Positions 1-12,002 of a DNA stretch of 64,000 nucleotides are shown here, piece after piece (the stretch's first letter is position 1; each line of letters begins with the position of its first letter). The stretch is from Cynocephalus volans (lineage: Eukaryota; Chordata; Mammalia; Dermoptera; Cynocephalidae). Below the pieces are notes generated by a model, which did not search any database, had not been told where the DNA came from, and saw nothing but the letters and a program-made list of their open reading frames with translations. The stretch covers positions 63,252,501 to 63,316,500 of the forward strand of contig NC_084460.1 in NCBI RefSeq assembly GCF_027409185.1. The letters are read 5' to 3'. Position numbers and translations under genes: made by a program.

Positions 1-415
1 GCTTTCAATTATTTTGCATATATATACCCAGAAGTGGATTGCTGGGTCATATGGTAATTTTATTTCAAATTTTTTGGGAAACCTCCATACTGTTTTCCAT
101 AGTGACTACACCATTTTACATCCCCATAAACTGTGAACAAGTGTTCCAATTTTTCCACATCCTCATCAATGTTTGTTATTTTCTGTTTTTGTTTTTGTTT
201 TTTATTTTTGATAGTAGCCATCCTAATGGGTATGAAGTGGTATCTCACTGTGGTTTTCATTTGCATTTCTCTAATTATTAGTAACGTTGAGCATGTGTTC
301 ATACAGGTCATTGTATATCTCCCTTGGAGAAATGTCTATTCAAGTCCTTTGCACATTTTTGAATTGTTTGATTTTTGTTGTTGCATTGCAGTTGTAGCAG
401 TGCCAGCTGCTAAGT
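1..415 (-). mobile_element. L1 fragment, ORF2 C-terminal region (antisense)
   Basis: The plus strand shows reversed L1 ORF2 landmarks such as GAAACCTCCATACTGTTTTCC and AATGTCTATTCAAGTCC. The small open frames here are shadows of ORF2. It continues past the window start. Confidence 0.88.
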
Positions 416-429
416 ATATCTATTCCAAT

Positions 430-2457
430 TATGCATTCTGGAACTGGGAAAATAACCACAGGATGGGTTTAGTGTCCCACAGGACCCACTGTGAGATGAA
501 CCTTAGCTAAAACTCCTTTGATCATCTGATTTCCATAAGCCCCTACTTACTCTGAGTGGAGGGCCACAGTGATGTTTTGGATTTCCTGGAGTCAATGTCA
601 GTTCAGAACCAGTGTCCAGTAGCCCCTGGAAGTTCTGATTATTTCCTTTTCCCCAATGCACACAGTTACCCTGGAAAAAGGCTGAAGTCCTCTTTGGAAG
701 AAAGATTAACAGTACACATTTTCAGTAGTGCACTGGAGTTTTCGCTCGAGAGGAGCCAGCCTTCAGTTCTGGGTCTGTAAACTGGCTCAGGTCTGGGAAC
801 CGATTAGGCCATGACTCTCTCTTTCTGTGATTTGAATGAGACTTTTGCTCAGTTGACCTAGAAATTTTCTGCTTTTACAGATCAAGTAAGAATTTAGTAG
901 CCTTCCTATCTATTTCATTTCTGGGATCACCATGATTGGCTAGCCAATACCACAGGTCAGACCACCTTGTCTTTGGTCACCACCTGGCTTCTCCCACTCT
1001 GGCATCCAATTACTACCATTGCATTTGAGTTTTCCAGGTGAGTGGCAGCAATTCCCACTGTAAGTTCTAGTCTTCAGAGACGAGCAATCATGGAACTCTT
1101 CAGGGATTTTTCAGAGTATTGGTGAAAGGTGTGAACCTTCATAGTGTGGGTTGGTAGGTCTTAAACGACAAATCCATTCTAATATTCCAATCTCCCTAAG
1201 CCTTTGAATCCCTTCCTCCATGATAAACCAAGGGACATCTGGCATCTCCAGCTTGCTCACAGTAGACTATCCTTCTCCATGTTTCAACCAAGCGAACAAA
1301 CTGTGAGAGTCCTTTCTAACTCCCAAAGTTGCAACATTAAATGAAGATCTCTGCTTGGTGGGCCCACATCAACATATAAGGCCTAATCCAACTCATGTTT
1401 CTTCTACCATTATCCCACACCCTTATGATGCGTTCCCACATGTTCCCTGGATTTCTGCTTGTATGAATTAGAAAACTCAAGCAGTTCTTTTGGAGTGCAG
1501 TGCATCTCATCATGGGTCACGCTTTGCACCTCACCTTTGGGGCTTGCTAGGACTTGAGTCTAGTTATAGGCCTACAAGCAAAAGGGGGTGTTGGCATGGG
1601 TCCTGAGGAGAATCAGCATTGTCTTGCATGGCGATTGCTTCACAGGAGGTCATTATGATTTCCTAAGGCAATGCAGAGTTAGCCGCTTCAGACAGAGGTG
1701 TAAAGGCTGAGACCACTGCAATGGGGAGACCACTACCACTGTGGATGGGGAGGCCACTGCCACTGGGGGTGAAGGACCAGTTTTGCTGGGGCTGGGGAGG
1801 CCTCTTCCACTGGCAAGGAGGACTCATCAGAATTTAGGAGCTCAACATCCCCAGCTTCATCAGGGTTTTCCTACATATCCTCATCCCACCTTACAAAATC
1901 CCAATCTTTCCCACTCAATGCCTTACTTTAACAGTCAACACCTTGTGAGACTGGGAGTTCAACTTTCATTGTAATTTAGCCAAATACGTAAGGAGGTCTT
2001 GTGTTTGATTTTCAGCAGTTTCAGCCCTGGCTACAGAACTCCCCTTAAGGGCACATTTAGAAGCTCTTAAATCATTTAGGCAGTGCTTGAGCTGGGAATT
2101 TGAACACCTGAGCTTACCCTTTTCTTTCACTGCTTTGTCTTGCAACATTAGAAACAACCAACTGAAGCTATTATATTCCTTAGTTTTCCAAAAATATTTG
2201 AAAGTATTATATACAGAGTCATTTAGTTTTTTGTCTCTTATAAATGGTTGATAAGGACTATCCAATGCAGATGTTTTGCATATCTGAATAAACAGTTCAC
2301 ACCGTGAACTATCAACACTCTCTTTGCTGTTGGAAATAGTCTTTAGCAGCTTTAAATCTAGTCAGACCAGATAGACAATTCCAGAAACCCCAAAGCCAAC
2401 TCAGAAAATTTATCCTTAAGATTCTGTTCCTCTAGAACCACTTTCAGTACCAAACTA
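430..2457 (-). mobile_element. MaLR/ERVL-type provirus internal region (degraded)
   Basis: Immediately beside the LTR at 2458-3016, the minus strand reads TTTGGTACTGAAAGTGG and CTAGAGGAACAGAATC, the usual leader after a MaLR 5' LTR. Further down are gag-like remnants (a 99-codon minus-strand open frame at 1966-2265, lysine-rich with coiled-coil character) and pieces I associate with ERVL/MaLR internal DNA. All frames are broken; this is an old, inactive provirus. No 3' LTR is seen before the L1 at the window start. Confidence 0.65.
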
Positions 2458-3016
2458 TGTATTAGGAAGGGTTGTCCAGAGAAACAGGATACATGGAGAT
2501 TAGATAGGTAGGTAGGTAGGTAGGTAGATAGATAGACGATAGATAGATGAGAAGGGAGTTATTTTGGGAATTGGCTCAAATGATTATGGAGACCAAGAAG
2601 TCCCATAGCAGACTCTCTGTAAACTGGAGAACCAGGGAAGTTGGTGGCATGACTTGAATTTGACTCAGTCCAAGGCCAAAGGCCTGAGAACCTGTGTGGA
2701 CAGTGGTGCAAGACCTGGAGTCTGAAAGCCAGAGAACCTGAGGTCTGATGTCCAAGGGCGGGAGAAGATGGGTGTTCCAGATCCAGAAGAGAGAGTGAAT
2801 TCACCTTTCCTCTGCCTTTTTTCTTCTGTCTGGGCCTTCAACCTATTGGAAAGTTCCCACCTGCACTGGAAGAGGGTGGATCTTCCTTTCTCAGTCCACT
2901 GATTCAAATGCCAATCTCTTCCAGAAACACCCACACAGACACATTCAGAAATAATGCTTTACCAGCTGTCTGGGTATCCTTTAACCCAGTTCTGACACCT
3001 AAAATTAACCATCACA
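2458..3016 (-). mobile_element. MaLR-type LTR of the adjacent provirus
   Basis: Read on minus it begins TGTGATGGTTAATTTTAGG and ends CCTAATACA, so TG...CA termini are preserved. It joins directly to the internal region at 2457. The family is recognised from the 'gttaattttatgtgtcaac' start and 'gagccaattcc' middle; I do not assign a subfamily. A tetranucleotide tract has expanded inside it. Confidence 0.75.
2501..2549. repeat. (TAGG)n/(TAGA)n microsatellite
   Basis: About 12 tetranucleotide units, TAGG first and then TAGA, inside the LTR. A likely polymorphic site. Confidence 0.9.
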
Positions 3017-3044
3017 GTGGCCTTATTGATTAATTGACCAAGAA

Positions 3045-3610
3045 TTTTTTTAAATTTAAGAATTTTTTTGACTTTTTATTTAATTCCATTGATCTATGTG
3101 TCTATCTTCATGCCAATACTGCACTGTCTTTATTTCTATATCTTTGTATTAAGTTTTGAGATTGGGAAATGTGAATTCTCCAACTTAATTCTTTTTTCAA
3201 GATTATTTTGGTTCTTCTGGATTTTTTTCCTTTGTTCATAGTATTCTCTTACAATCCTTTTTATTTCTCCAAGGTCAGTAGTGATGTCTTTTCCTTCATT
3301 TTTGGTTTTAGTAAGTTGTGCTTTCTCTCTCTTTTTTTGACCAGTCAATTTTGTTTATCTTTTAAAAAACCAACTTTTGGTTTCTTTGATTCCATTGTTT
3401 TTCTATTTCTTATTTTATTTATTTTCACTCTAATTATTATTAATTACTTTCTTTTACTTGTTTTGTATTTAGAGTGCTGTTCTTTTTCTACTTAAGGGGG
3501 AAGTTTAAATTATTGATTTGAGAACTTTCTACTGTTTAAATGCAGGTGTTTGTGGCTATAACTTTCCCTGTAAGCACTACCTTAGCTGCATCTTATAAGT
3601 TTCAGATACT
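3045..3610 (-). mobile_element. L1 fragment, ORF2 region (antisense)
   Basis: Reversed ORF2 phrases are present: TTCCATTGATCTATGTGTC, CTTTTATTTCTCCAAGG-like text and AACCAACTTTTGGTTTC. There is an internal deletion near 3140-3230 relative to a full L1. Confidence 0.8.
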
Positions 3611-4120
3611 TATACCTTCCACAGCAAGGAGCTGTGGAAAATGTGATTTGCCAATGTTTACTGGCTGCCAAAACCACCTGGAATACCTCTTCACCCCAGG
3701 GATCTGGGCAAGATGGGGATTGCCACTCCTCTGCCAAACCTGCTGAAACAAGGCAGAGCTGTGGGGACAGACATGCAGTCCCTGGCTCACATGCCAATGC
3801 CTCCCACTGTTCTTACTGTAGCTTCTGTAGATTTTACTAAGAGATGTTTTTCAACTTATTGTAAGCCCTTCGATTGATCTTTAGAGATTTTGAATGATTG
3901 TTTTGGTTAATTTCAACCATCTTAACAAATATCTCTTTGAGGGAGATATTTCCCTGAGCTCCTCACACTGCCCTTCTGGAAGTCCCATTCCCCCTTTCTG
4001 TTCCCTTATCCTACACCCTTCCCCCCTTTAAAATGTAAAGCAATTTGTCTCTTTCAGATTCTCCAGCTAACGTGTTGGGACCACAAAAAATGATTTTTTA
4101 TAGCCTCAGCCTTTGTGGGG
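3611..4120. other. Unassigned intergenic sequence
   Basis: I see no gene. The part at 3611-3840 is moderately GC-rich and looks unique; 3841-4120 is AT-rich and may be an old repeat I cannot name. Confidence 0.4.
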
Positions 4121-4533
4121 TGTAGTGGATTGAATTCTGCCCCCCTTAGAAACTTAGCCCCCAGTGTGACTGTTAAGAGGGTGGGAAATCCTATTATGGT
4201 AATAGAAAGGTGGGGCCTCGAAGAGGTGATTGGATTGTAGGACAATGCCATAGTGAATGGATTAAAAATGGTGGTCAGAAACTAGTTCTGAGGACTTTAA
4301 AAGAAGAGGAGACTCTGTCTCTCTCTCTTTCTCTCTCTGCTCTCTTTGCTCCACCATTTTGCAATGTGATACCCTGCTGTCACTGAAGTCACTAACAAAG
4401 AAAGCCTTCACCAGATGTGTTCCCTGGACTTTGAACTTCCTAGCCTCTGAAACTGTAAGCAATAAATTTTGTCTTCTCATAAATCACCCAATTCCAGATA
4501 TTTTGTTATAAGCAATAGAAATGGACTAATACA
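4121..4533 (+). mobile_element. Solo MaLR-like LTR
   Basis: Starts TGTAGTGGATTGAATTCTG and ends ATGGACTAATACA, with the AATAAA-containing GTAAGCAATAAATTTTG near the 3' end. It has the MaLR layout (GGTGATTGGATTGTAGGAC, then CACCAGATGTGTTCC). It closely resembles the LTR at 37030-37460 in the opposite orientation. Confidence 0.8.
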
Positions 4534-4774
4534 TAGAAGTAGAATTGAGAAGAGAAATTTCAAGTAACAAATTGTTTTCCTTCCACAAAATTAACACTGG
4601 TACACATTATCTCCATATACAAAGCTTTGTCTTCCACTTGGGCTACTTTCTTAAAATGGATTCTTTGGGATGAAATTACTAAACCAAAAGGCAAAAGCAT
4701 AGAAACTGTGACTCAGAGAGAATAAGTAACTTTCTCCCCTAAAGTAGTGTAGTGCTAAAATTCACACACTGGTC

Positions 4775-4940
4775 TTTTTTGGAGTTGAGGAGACCTGGAT
4801 TCAAAATCAACTTTTAATGATCCTGTGACCTTGGGTATATCACTTAATTGTCTAATCTTGAGTCTCTTCAGCTGCAAGGTGAGTTAATGTGATAGCCTAT
4901 GAAGGACCATCATGAGGATTAGATGAGACTAAGCATGTAA
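4775..4940 (+). repeat. MIR SINE relic
   Basis: Diverged MIR core: GATCCTGTGACCTTGGGTAT, then TCTTGAGTCTCTTCAGCTGC, then ATCATGAGGATTAGATGAG. Confidence 0.65.
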
Positions 4941-4988
4941 ACGAGCCATCAGTGACTGCCTCCCAGTAGTGCTAATGTAAATGTTATG

Positions 4989-5463
4989 ATAATGGTGGTG
5001 ACGGTGATGGTGGTGATGGTGATGATGGTGGTGGTGGTGATGGTGGTAGTGATGGTGATGGTGATGGTGGTGATGGTGATGGTGGTGGTGGTGATGGAGG
5101 TGGTGGTGATGGTGATGGTGATGGTGGTGGTGGTGATGGTGGTAGTGATGGTGGTGGTGGTGATGGTGGTGGTGGTGATGGTAGTGGTGGTGATGGTGAT
5201 GGTGGTGGTGGTGATGGTGGTGGTGGTTGTGGTGGTGGTAATGGTGGTGGTGATGGTGGTGATGGTGATGGTGGTGGTGGTGATGGTGGTAGTGATGGTG
5301 GTGGTGGTGGTGGTGGTGGTGATGGTGATGATGGTGATGGTGATGGTGGTGGTGGTGATGGTGGTAGTGATGGTGATGGTGATGGTGGTGATGGTGATGG
5401 TGGTGCTGGTGGTGGTGGTGGTGGTGGTGGTAATGGTGGTGGTAATGGTGGTTGTAGTGGTGA
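4989..5463. repeat. Long GGT/GAT trinucleotide tract (G-rich, nearly C-free)
   Basis: About 475 bp built almost entirely of GGT and GAT triplets on the plus strand (GGTGGTGATGGT and variants). The lack of stops opens three overlapping frames of about 160-190 codons (Met-Val, Pro-Ser and Thr-Ile repeats). These are by-products of the repeat and not genes. Confidence 0.95.
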
Positions 5464-6009
5464 TTCTGAGTCCAGTGTGCACACTCCTTAATTGATGCTT
5501 CAACATGTACAACTAGGAATTTGAAGGATTGTGAATTTGCTTTTTAAATATCGCAAATTGGAACATGAGTTTTATTCCCAGGTTACCACAGCTGTGACAG
5601 GTGAGAGCTGCTTTGGGAAATGCAGGAGAAGGAAAGATGGCACAGAAAAGGTCACCTGGTGTCTGCTTACCAGAGTTGTGAGAAACTGACACCATCACTG
5701 GTAGAGAAGGAAGGGGGATGGGGAAGATCGCATTCACAGAGAAATAACATCAAGACACCATAAACAAACCCTTCATGATGCACCTGGCTATGGCCTAGTT
5801 TAGGGGCAGCTCCCAGATATAGGCTCGGGGATTCCAGAGTATGGCTGAGAAATAACCCTAGAGACAACAGGGAAGCAAGATTTTCACAGTGGAAAAGAGA
5901 AGGCAGCAGGGCAGAGACATGCCTGACACCTCTGCACAAGTCTCCCTGTGGCCAACCCCTGCCAACTGCTCCAGACCCATGCCTGCTCTGGCAACAGTAC
6001 TTTCCCATG
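5464..6009. other. Unassigned intergenic sequence
   Basis: Unique-looking DNA with no supported gene or named repeat. Confidence 0.4.
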
Positions 6010-6415
6010 TGTTTTAGTCCATTTGTGTTGCTATAACAGCAATACCTGAGACTGGGTAATTTATAAAGAACAGAGGTTTATTTGGCTTATGATTTTGGGA
6101 CAGCTGCATCTGGCACGGGCCTCAGGCTGCTTCTACTCAAGGTGGAAAGTGGCAGGCAGCTGGCGGGTACAAGCAGATCACATGGTGAGAGGAGGCAAGA
6201 GAGAGAAAGGAGAGGTGCCAGGGTCTTTTAAACAACCAGCTCTCGTGGAAACTAATAGAGCGAGAACTCACTTATTAATCTCCCCCGCCCCAGGGAGAGC
6301 ATTAATCCATTCATGAGGATCCACCCCCATGACTCAATCAGTTTCCAACACTGCCACATTGGGGATAAAATTTCCACATGAATTTTGGAGGGGACAGCAG
6401 ATCCAAGCTCCATCA
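6010..6415 (-). mobile_element. MaLR (MST/MLT-like) LTR, antisense
   Basis: Plus-strand text begins TGTTTTAGTCCATTTGTGTT and runs through GAGACTGGGTAATTTATAAAG to GATCCAAGCTCCATCA, the reverse of a MaLR LTR. Confidence 0.82.
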
Positions 6416-6549
6416 CCATGTAACAGCAGGTGGACTCTGGTGTGCCGATGAGTCCCTCCAGCTTAGCAGAACCAAGAGCCCTGACCCTGCGTGGGTTTCT
6501 AGTCCCTTTCATCATTCCCTCCCATTTTCATACCTGAACTACCAGTTAT

Positions 6550-8262
6550 CTTTAATATTTTTTATTGTGGTAAAATATATATAACATAAAAATTGCCATT
6601 TCAAGTGTACATTTCAGTGGCATTCATTATACTTACAATGTTATGCAAACTATCACCACTATTTCCAAAACCTTTTCACTACCCCAAACAGAAACTCCAT
6701 ACCCATTAATCAATAACTCCCCATCTCCCTCTTCCCACAGCCCCCAGTAACCTCTAACTTACTTACTTCCTCTATGATTTGCCTGTTCTAGGTATTTCAT
6801 ATAAGTGGAATCATAAAATATTTGTCCTTTCTTTTCTGGCTTCTTTCACTTAGCATAATGTTTTCAAGGTTCATCTGCTTTGTAGTGTATATCAGAATTT
6901 CCTTCTCTTTTATAGCTGAATAATATTCTATTGTATGTACCACATTTTGTTAATCTATTCATTTGTTGATGGACACTTAAGTTGTTTCCACTTTTCTGAT
7001 ATTGTGAATAATACTGCAATGAATATTGGCATACAAGTGTCTGTTTGGGCTCCTGTTTTTAATTCTTTGGGGTATATACTGAGGAGTGGAATTGCTGGGT
7101 CATATGATAATTCTATGTTTAACTTTTTTCATGAACTATCAAACTGTTTTCCACAGTGGCTGCACCATTTTGCATTCCCATCAGCAATGTATGAGGGTTC
7201 CAATTTCTCCATGTCCTGCCAACATTTTTCTTTTTTGAAAAATTATAGCCATCCTAATAGGAGTGTGCCTCATTGTAGTTTTGGTTTACATTTCCCTAAT
7301 GACTAATGATGTTGTTTTCCTGATGATGTTGACTGCGTTTTCATATGCTTGTTGCTTATTTGTATGTCTTCTTTGGAAAAATGTCTATTCAAGTCCTTTG
7401 TCCATTTTTATATTGGGTTGTTTGTCTTTTTGCTGTTGCCTTGTAAGATTTTTTAAATATATCCTGGATATTAAACTCTTTATCAGATACATGATTTGTA
7501 AACATTTCCTTCCATTCTGACAGCTGTCTTTTAAGTTTCTTGATCATGTCTTTTGGTGCATAAATGTTTTTAATTTTGATGAAATCCTATTTATTTTTTC
7601 TATGTTTCTCATGCTTTTGGTGTCATATCTAAGACCTTGTTACCAAATCCATGGTCATGGAGATTTATCACATGTTTTTCTGTAAGAATTTTATGGCTTT
7701 CGCTTCTATATTTACACCGAATACATTTTGAGTTGATTTTTGTATGTGGTGTGAGGTAGTGGTCCAACTTCATTCTTTTGCATGTGAAAATCCAGTTGTC
7801 TCAACGCTATTTTTTGAAGAGAATATCCTTTCTCCATTGAATGGACTTGGTCCCTTGTTGAAAGTCAGTTGGCCATAGATGTAGAGTTTATTTCTGGACT
7901 CTCAATTCTATTCTATTGATCTATATGTCTATCTTATGCCAGTACCACACTGTTTTAGTCACTGTAGCTCTGTAGTAAGTTTGGAAATTGGAATATGTGA
8001 GGCCTGTTTGTTCTTCATTTTCAGGATTGCTTTGACTATTCCAGGCCCTTAAAATTCCATATGAATTTGAGAATCAACTTTTTCATTTCTGAAAAAAAAG
8101 GCTATTGGAGTTTTGATAGGGATTATGTTCAGTCTAAAGATCGCTTTGGGTAGTAGTGTCATCTGAACAGTATTAAGTCTTCTAATCCATGAATGTGGAT
8201 ATCTTTCCATTTACTTAGGTCCTCTAAAATTTCTTTCAGCAGTGTTTCATAGTGTGTATGTC
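6550..8262 (-). mobile_element. Old L1 (L1M-type), 3' half, antisense
   Basis: Starts at the L1 3' UTR (reverse of TACCACAATAAAAAATA). It passes through reversed ORF2 C-terminal landmarks (GGAATTGCTGGGTCATATG, CTATTCAAGTCCTTTG, ATTCTATTGATCTATATGTC). It is 5'-truncated near 8262, and ORF2 is broken throughout. Confidence 0.88.
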
Positions 8263-9655
8263 TCTCATCTCCTTAAAAGGGGGGAAGCTGTGTCCTAGTG
8301 CTCACTGTAGTATTATCTCAGCTTTTCTGCATGTTTAAAAACTATAAAAGTTAGAATAAAACAAACATACAAGAAAGTGAAGTGCAGTTTAAATAAAATA
8401 TAAATATGTGTCCCATTGTGTGGTCAAAGCCCTTCACCCTCACCTGCCCAGACCAGGCCAGGAAGGGAGTGGGAGCCTGTGCCTCAGGCCCTTCGAGGGC
8501 TGACTCAGCAAGGCTGGTGCAGGTGAGGGGAGGTGCAGGCTGAGGACAGAGTGACAAGGAATGGTGGAGGCTCATCTGTTTAGCAGATGTTGTGGGGCTT
8601 CTCCCTTGGCTGTCAGTGTCATCTCTCACGGAGGCCCTGAAATGGGATAGGGGTTAGGGGCTGGGGAAGGGGCATCTGTGATCTTTTCTTGGGAATATAC
8701 AGTGACCATGCCTCTGCCCCTTCCCTAAGCTGGACCCCACGCTTTCTGGCTGATCTCTTGCTTTTTCTCAGCTCCTAGCCTTACTGTGCCCCCAGGGGCT
8801 TCTCCTGGCAGGCCACCCTTTTAAGCAGGGTCCTTTAGCACAATGCATGCCTGATACCTTGGGGGTTGGCATCACTTGGCTTTGGAACTCACACATCCTT
8901 GTCTGTCCACAGTCTGCAGGTGGAGCATCTTCTCTGCCTGGCACTGCCAGCCACCAGCTCTTCTTCCCCCTCTTCCTGGCTTTTCCAAGGAGGCCTGTCC
9001 ACATCTCTGCCCTCAGATCTGGGGATGCTGTCCATCTCTCTCAGGGAGGCTACGAGTCTGTTAGCTCACAGCAGGGTTAGGCCTGTGAGTGCAGTCCCCA
9101 GTGGGCCTCCCTGCAGCCTACCTAGGGGGCGTACCACACTGGCAGCTCCACTCCAGGGCCCTGTGGGAGGGGTGGATTCTGGCAGAGCCTGGGGGTGAGC
9201 ATGCTTGGGGGCTGACAGTGGGGCATGGAGATAGGGAGTTGTCTAGCACCCTTCCTTGAAATGGATGTGTCCTCAGCCAAAACTCAGGCAAAGTCCCGTT
9301 TCACCTTGTCACACCCTTTTGAAGATGTGGAAACAGGACTTAGAATGTCCTTTTAAAAGTAGAAAGTGTGCTGTTCCTGGTGGGTGCAGATCAAGAGAGC
9401 AGTCAGCTCGGCTCCCCATTCCTGTCACCCCATCACTTAAGGCAGGGTGGGTGAAAGGGCAGTGGCGTGATTGATCTGATCTCTATCAGGTTCTTGAGGA
9501 GGATGCAGGACACTTCCAGGATGAGTGCACTGGAGCTGGTGGAGCTGGTGCATTGGGGGATGCTCGGAGTCGTGGGGATGCCAGCTGGGTCAGTGTGAGG
9601 GCGGCCTTGGCCACAGCAAGGTACCTATTTTCTGTCTCTCTCGTGACAAGGCCAT
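8263..9655. other. Unassigned, GC-moderate unique sequence
   Basis: No reading frame with recognisable domains and no named repeat. Short plus-strand open frames at 8847-9198 overlap in three frames without any motif, so I do not call them. Confidence 0.4.
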
Positions 9656-9800
9656 TATTTTTTTTGTTGAAACATAATTGATTGTACATATCTGTGGGGT
9701 TACTTGTTGAATATCAATACCTGTGTGCAGTATGTGATGCTCAAATCAGGATAATTAGTATATTCAATATTACACAATGTAATCATTTTTTGTTGAGGCC
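9656..9800. repeat. L1 3' UTR-like fragment
   Basis: The text TTGATTGTACATATCTGTGG through AATCAGGATAATTAGTATAT resembles a piece common in mammalian L1 3' ends. Orientation not settled. Confidence 0.5.
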
Positions 9801-12002
9801 ATTTTTTTAAACTTAAAAGTCTGACCAAACATTGCCATTGTCCTGCTCTGTACCCAGCACTCAACAGTGCGATCAGCTGGTCTGTGTGGACCATCCAGTC
9901 CCTCAAGTGACATCCCAACCAGATGACTCCTCCTGCCTGCACTGATTTTCCCAATCTCATGAGTGAGCACATGGGGCGGGGCAGGGGGGGCGCGGGTGTC
10001 TTAAGTTCTTGCACCTGCACCCGGGAATTGCTACATTCTAGGCTGTATGGCTCTCAGCTGGGCTGGTTCACCCGCAGAGGAGGCTGTTGCAAGCCACACA
10101 CCTCCACAAACAATAGAACATGTAAGTTCCTGTTCTATCCAGTAAGGCCATCCCCACCCCTGGGGCCAGAGAGGAGGGGGACATGAATCACCAGGGACCC
10201 GGACAAAGGGCTTCATCTGGCCTCTACCCCACCCACACTCCTCCCTACTCCATCCAATGCGGAGGGACCGGCCTCCTTCACTTCTCCTGGGCCACAGCTC
10301 CCTCGCGGGGCTCTGACAGGAACAACATGCTTCTCTCTGTAGCCAGTGCTGTTTTCTGGATGCTCCTTCCAGGGGTGAGGGCAGAGAGCCAGACTGTGCG
10401 GGGTGTGTCTGGGGAGCCTGCACAAACAGACTCACAGTCAGAGCCTACTGTCTGCCAGACCTAAACTGTTCAGGACACCTCGGCCCAAAGAATGAGGTGT
10501 GTCACTTTGGCAGGTGCTGAGCTTTCAGCACCACTGTCTAGCCCCCAGCAGCCAACAGTGCGTAACCGCGCAAGTCCACCAGGGTCTTGTAGCTGCAATA
10601 GCCCGGCCTGCAGGGGTGAGGCTCTGTGAGGCCAATCCTGTACCTTGCCATGCTGGTCCTGACCTTCCTGCCCATAGGCAAGCAGATTCCAGCCCTTGGA
10701 GAGATCAGAAAGCCCATGAAAGAGGCCTTATCTCTGGCAGGCAGATGACTGCTGCAGTGGGTCATTGTCAGGATACCATGAGCCATTTGAACAGTGAAGC
10801 CAGGACTGCCTTCAAGAGGACAGGTGGCCAGCGAGGCTCAGGCTGCACTCCATGTGACCCTGGGCAGCCAAGCAATCCCTCCTTGCCTGGGTTTCCTCAT
10901 CTTTAAAATGGAGAAACCCACAGTGCCCCACATGGAGTGTTGGAGAGTTTAGGTGACCAAAGCCTGGAAAGCAGTCACAGAGTGTGTGTGGAGCTGTCAG
11001 TCAGTGTAGATGAAGGCTGCCAGAAACTAACGTTGGAGGTCTGAAGCATATGACATTTAGTGATAAGAAGTGACCAAACACTGTCACATAGTACCGGGCA
11101 CTCCTCAACACGTGCGTCTTGACCTTTCTGCTGGGCGATTGCAGTGGATCTCTGCAGAAGACACCCCTGCCTCACTTAGCACAGACTGGGAAGGTGGCAG
11201 CTCCTGGGCTTCATAGGATGCCTTGTGCAGAGTTCATCTCCAGAACATAATGAATTTCTAACCCTGCAAAGTCTGAGGCTCCACAGATCCAATCCACAGC
11301 CCCTCCCCAAGTCACACAGACTACATGCCCATGATCACGTTGGGGCAAGGGCTCCCTGGCCACTAGCAGTGCACCTGGCTAGCCCTGTGCCAGGTGCAGA
11401 TATGAAACAGGGTCCTGGAGCAGCAGGGGCAGGGTCTCTGGAGAAGCAGCCACACCAGTCCCCACTGCTGGCAGGAGAAAACAGCCTTTCCTCTGGGATG
11501 GAAAGTAGGGTCTTTCATGCATCAGGTGGAGTTATCTAAGAAGCCAGGCTCAAAAACCAGAAGAGGCTCTGCTGGCTGGGAGTTAGTGTGAGCAGCAGCA
11601 AGGTATCCACTTCCTATCACCCTGCCCGGTTCATGCGGCACAGGGAGAGCAGAAAATTCATCCTTCTCTGGACAATTCTACATACTCCACGAAAACCTTC
11701 CAAGGAAGCAGAACTGTGACTTGGGGGTAGCAAATCAAGTTATCCTGGGTCCCAGCAGAGGGGTTAGTCAATTGCTGAACCCTATGACAGAAGACACAGG
11801 TGACTAACCCCCATTCCCTCGAATGGCAAGTGGTGAGAACAGAGTGGGGGCACCGACGGCCTGGATTCCAGAGATCAGCCTGTGGCTGGCCTGCATCATG
11901 AAATGCCAACAATGAGAACAGATACGAATACCTTTCCTTCTTTACATTTTGGATTCTGAGAATCATTTCGTCTCCCTCTGCTTTTTCTTAAAAATTAGCT
12001 GC
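9801..12002. other. Unassigned, mostly unique sequence
   Basis: GC-moderate DNA with no supported exon. A MIR relic lies at about 10845-10970. The overlapping short frames near 10.0-10.9 kb have no recognisable product. Confidence 0.4.
10845..10970 (+). repeat. MIR SINE relic
   Basis: Contains CATGTGACCCTGGGCAG and TTTCCTCATCTTTAAAATGG in MIR order. Confidence 0.6.

Noticed and set aside
4949..5512. Three long overlapping ORFs (Met-Val, Pro-Ser and Thr-Ile rich)
   Set aside because: They are translations of the GGT/GAT repeat in different frames; a triplet repeat lacking stop codons opens frames without coding meaning.
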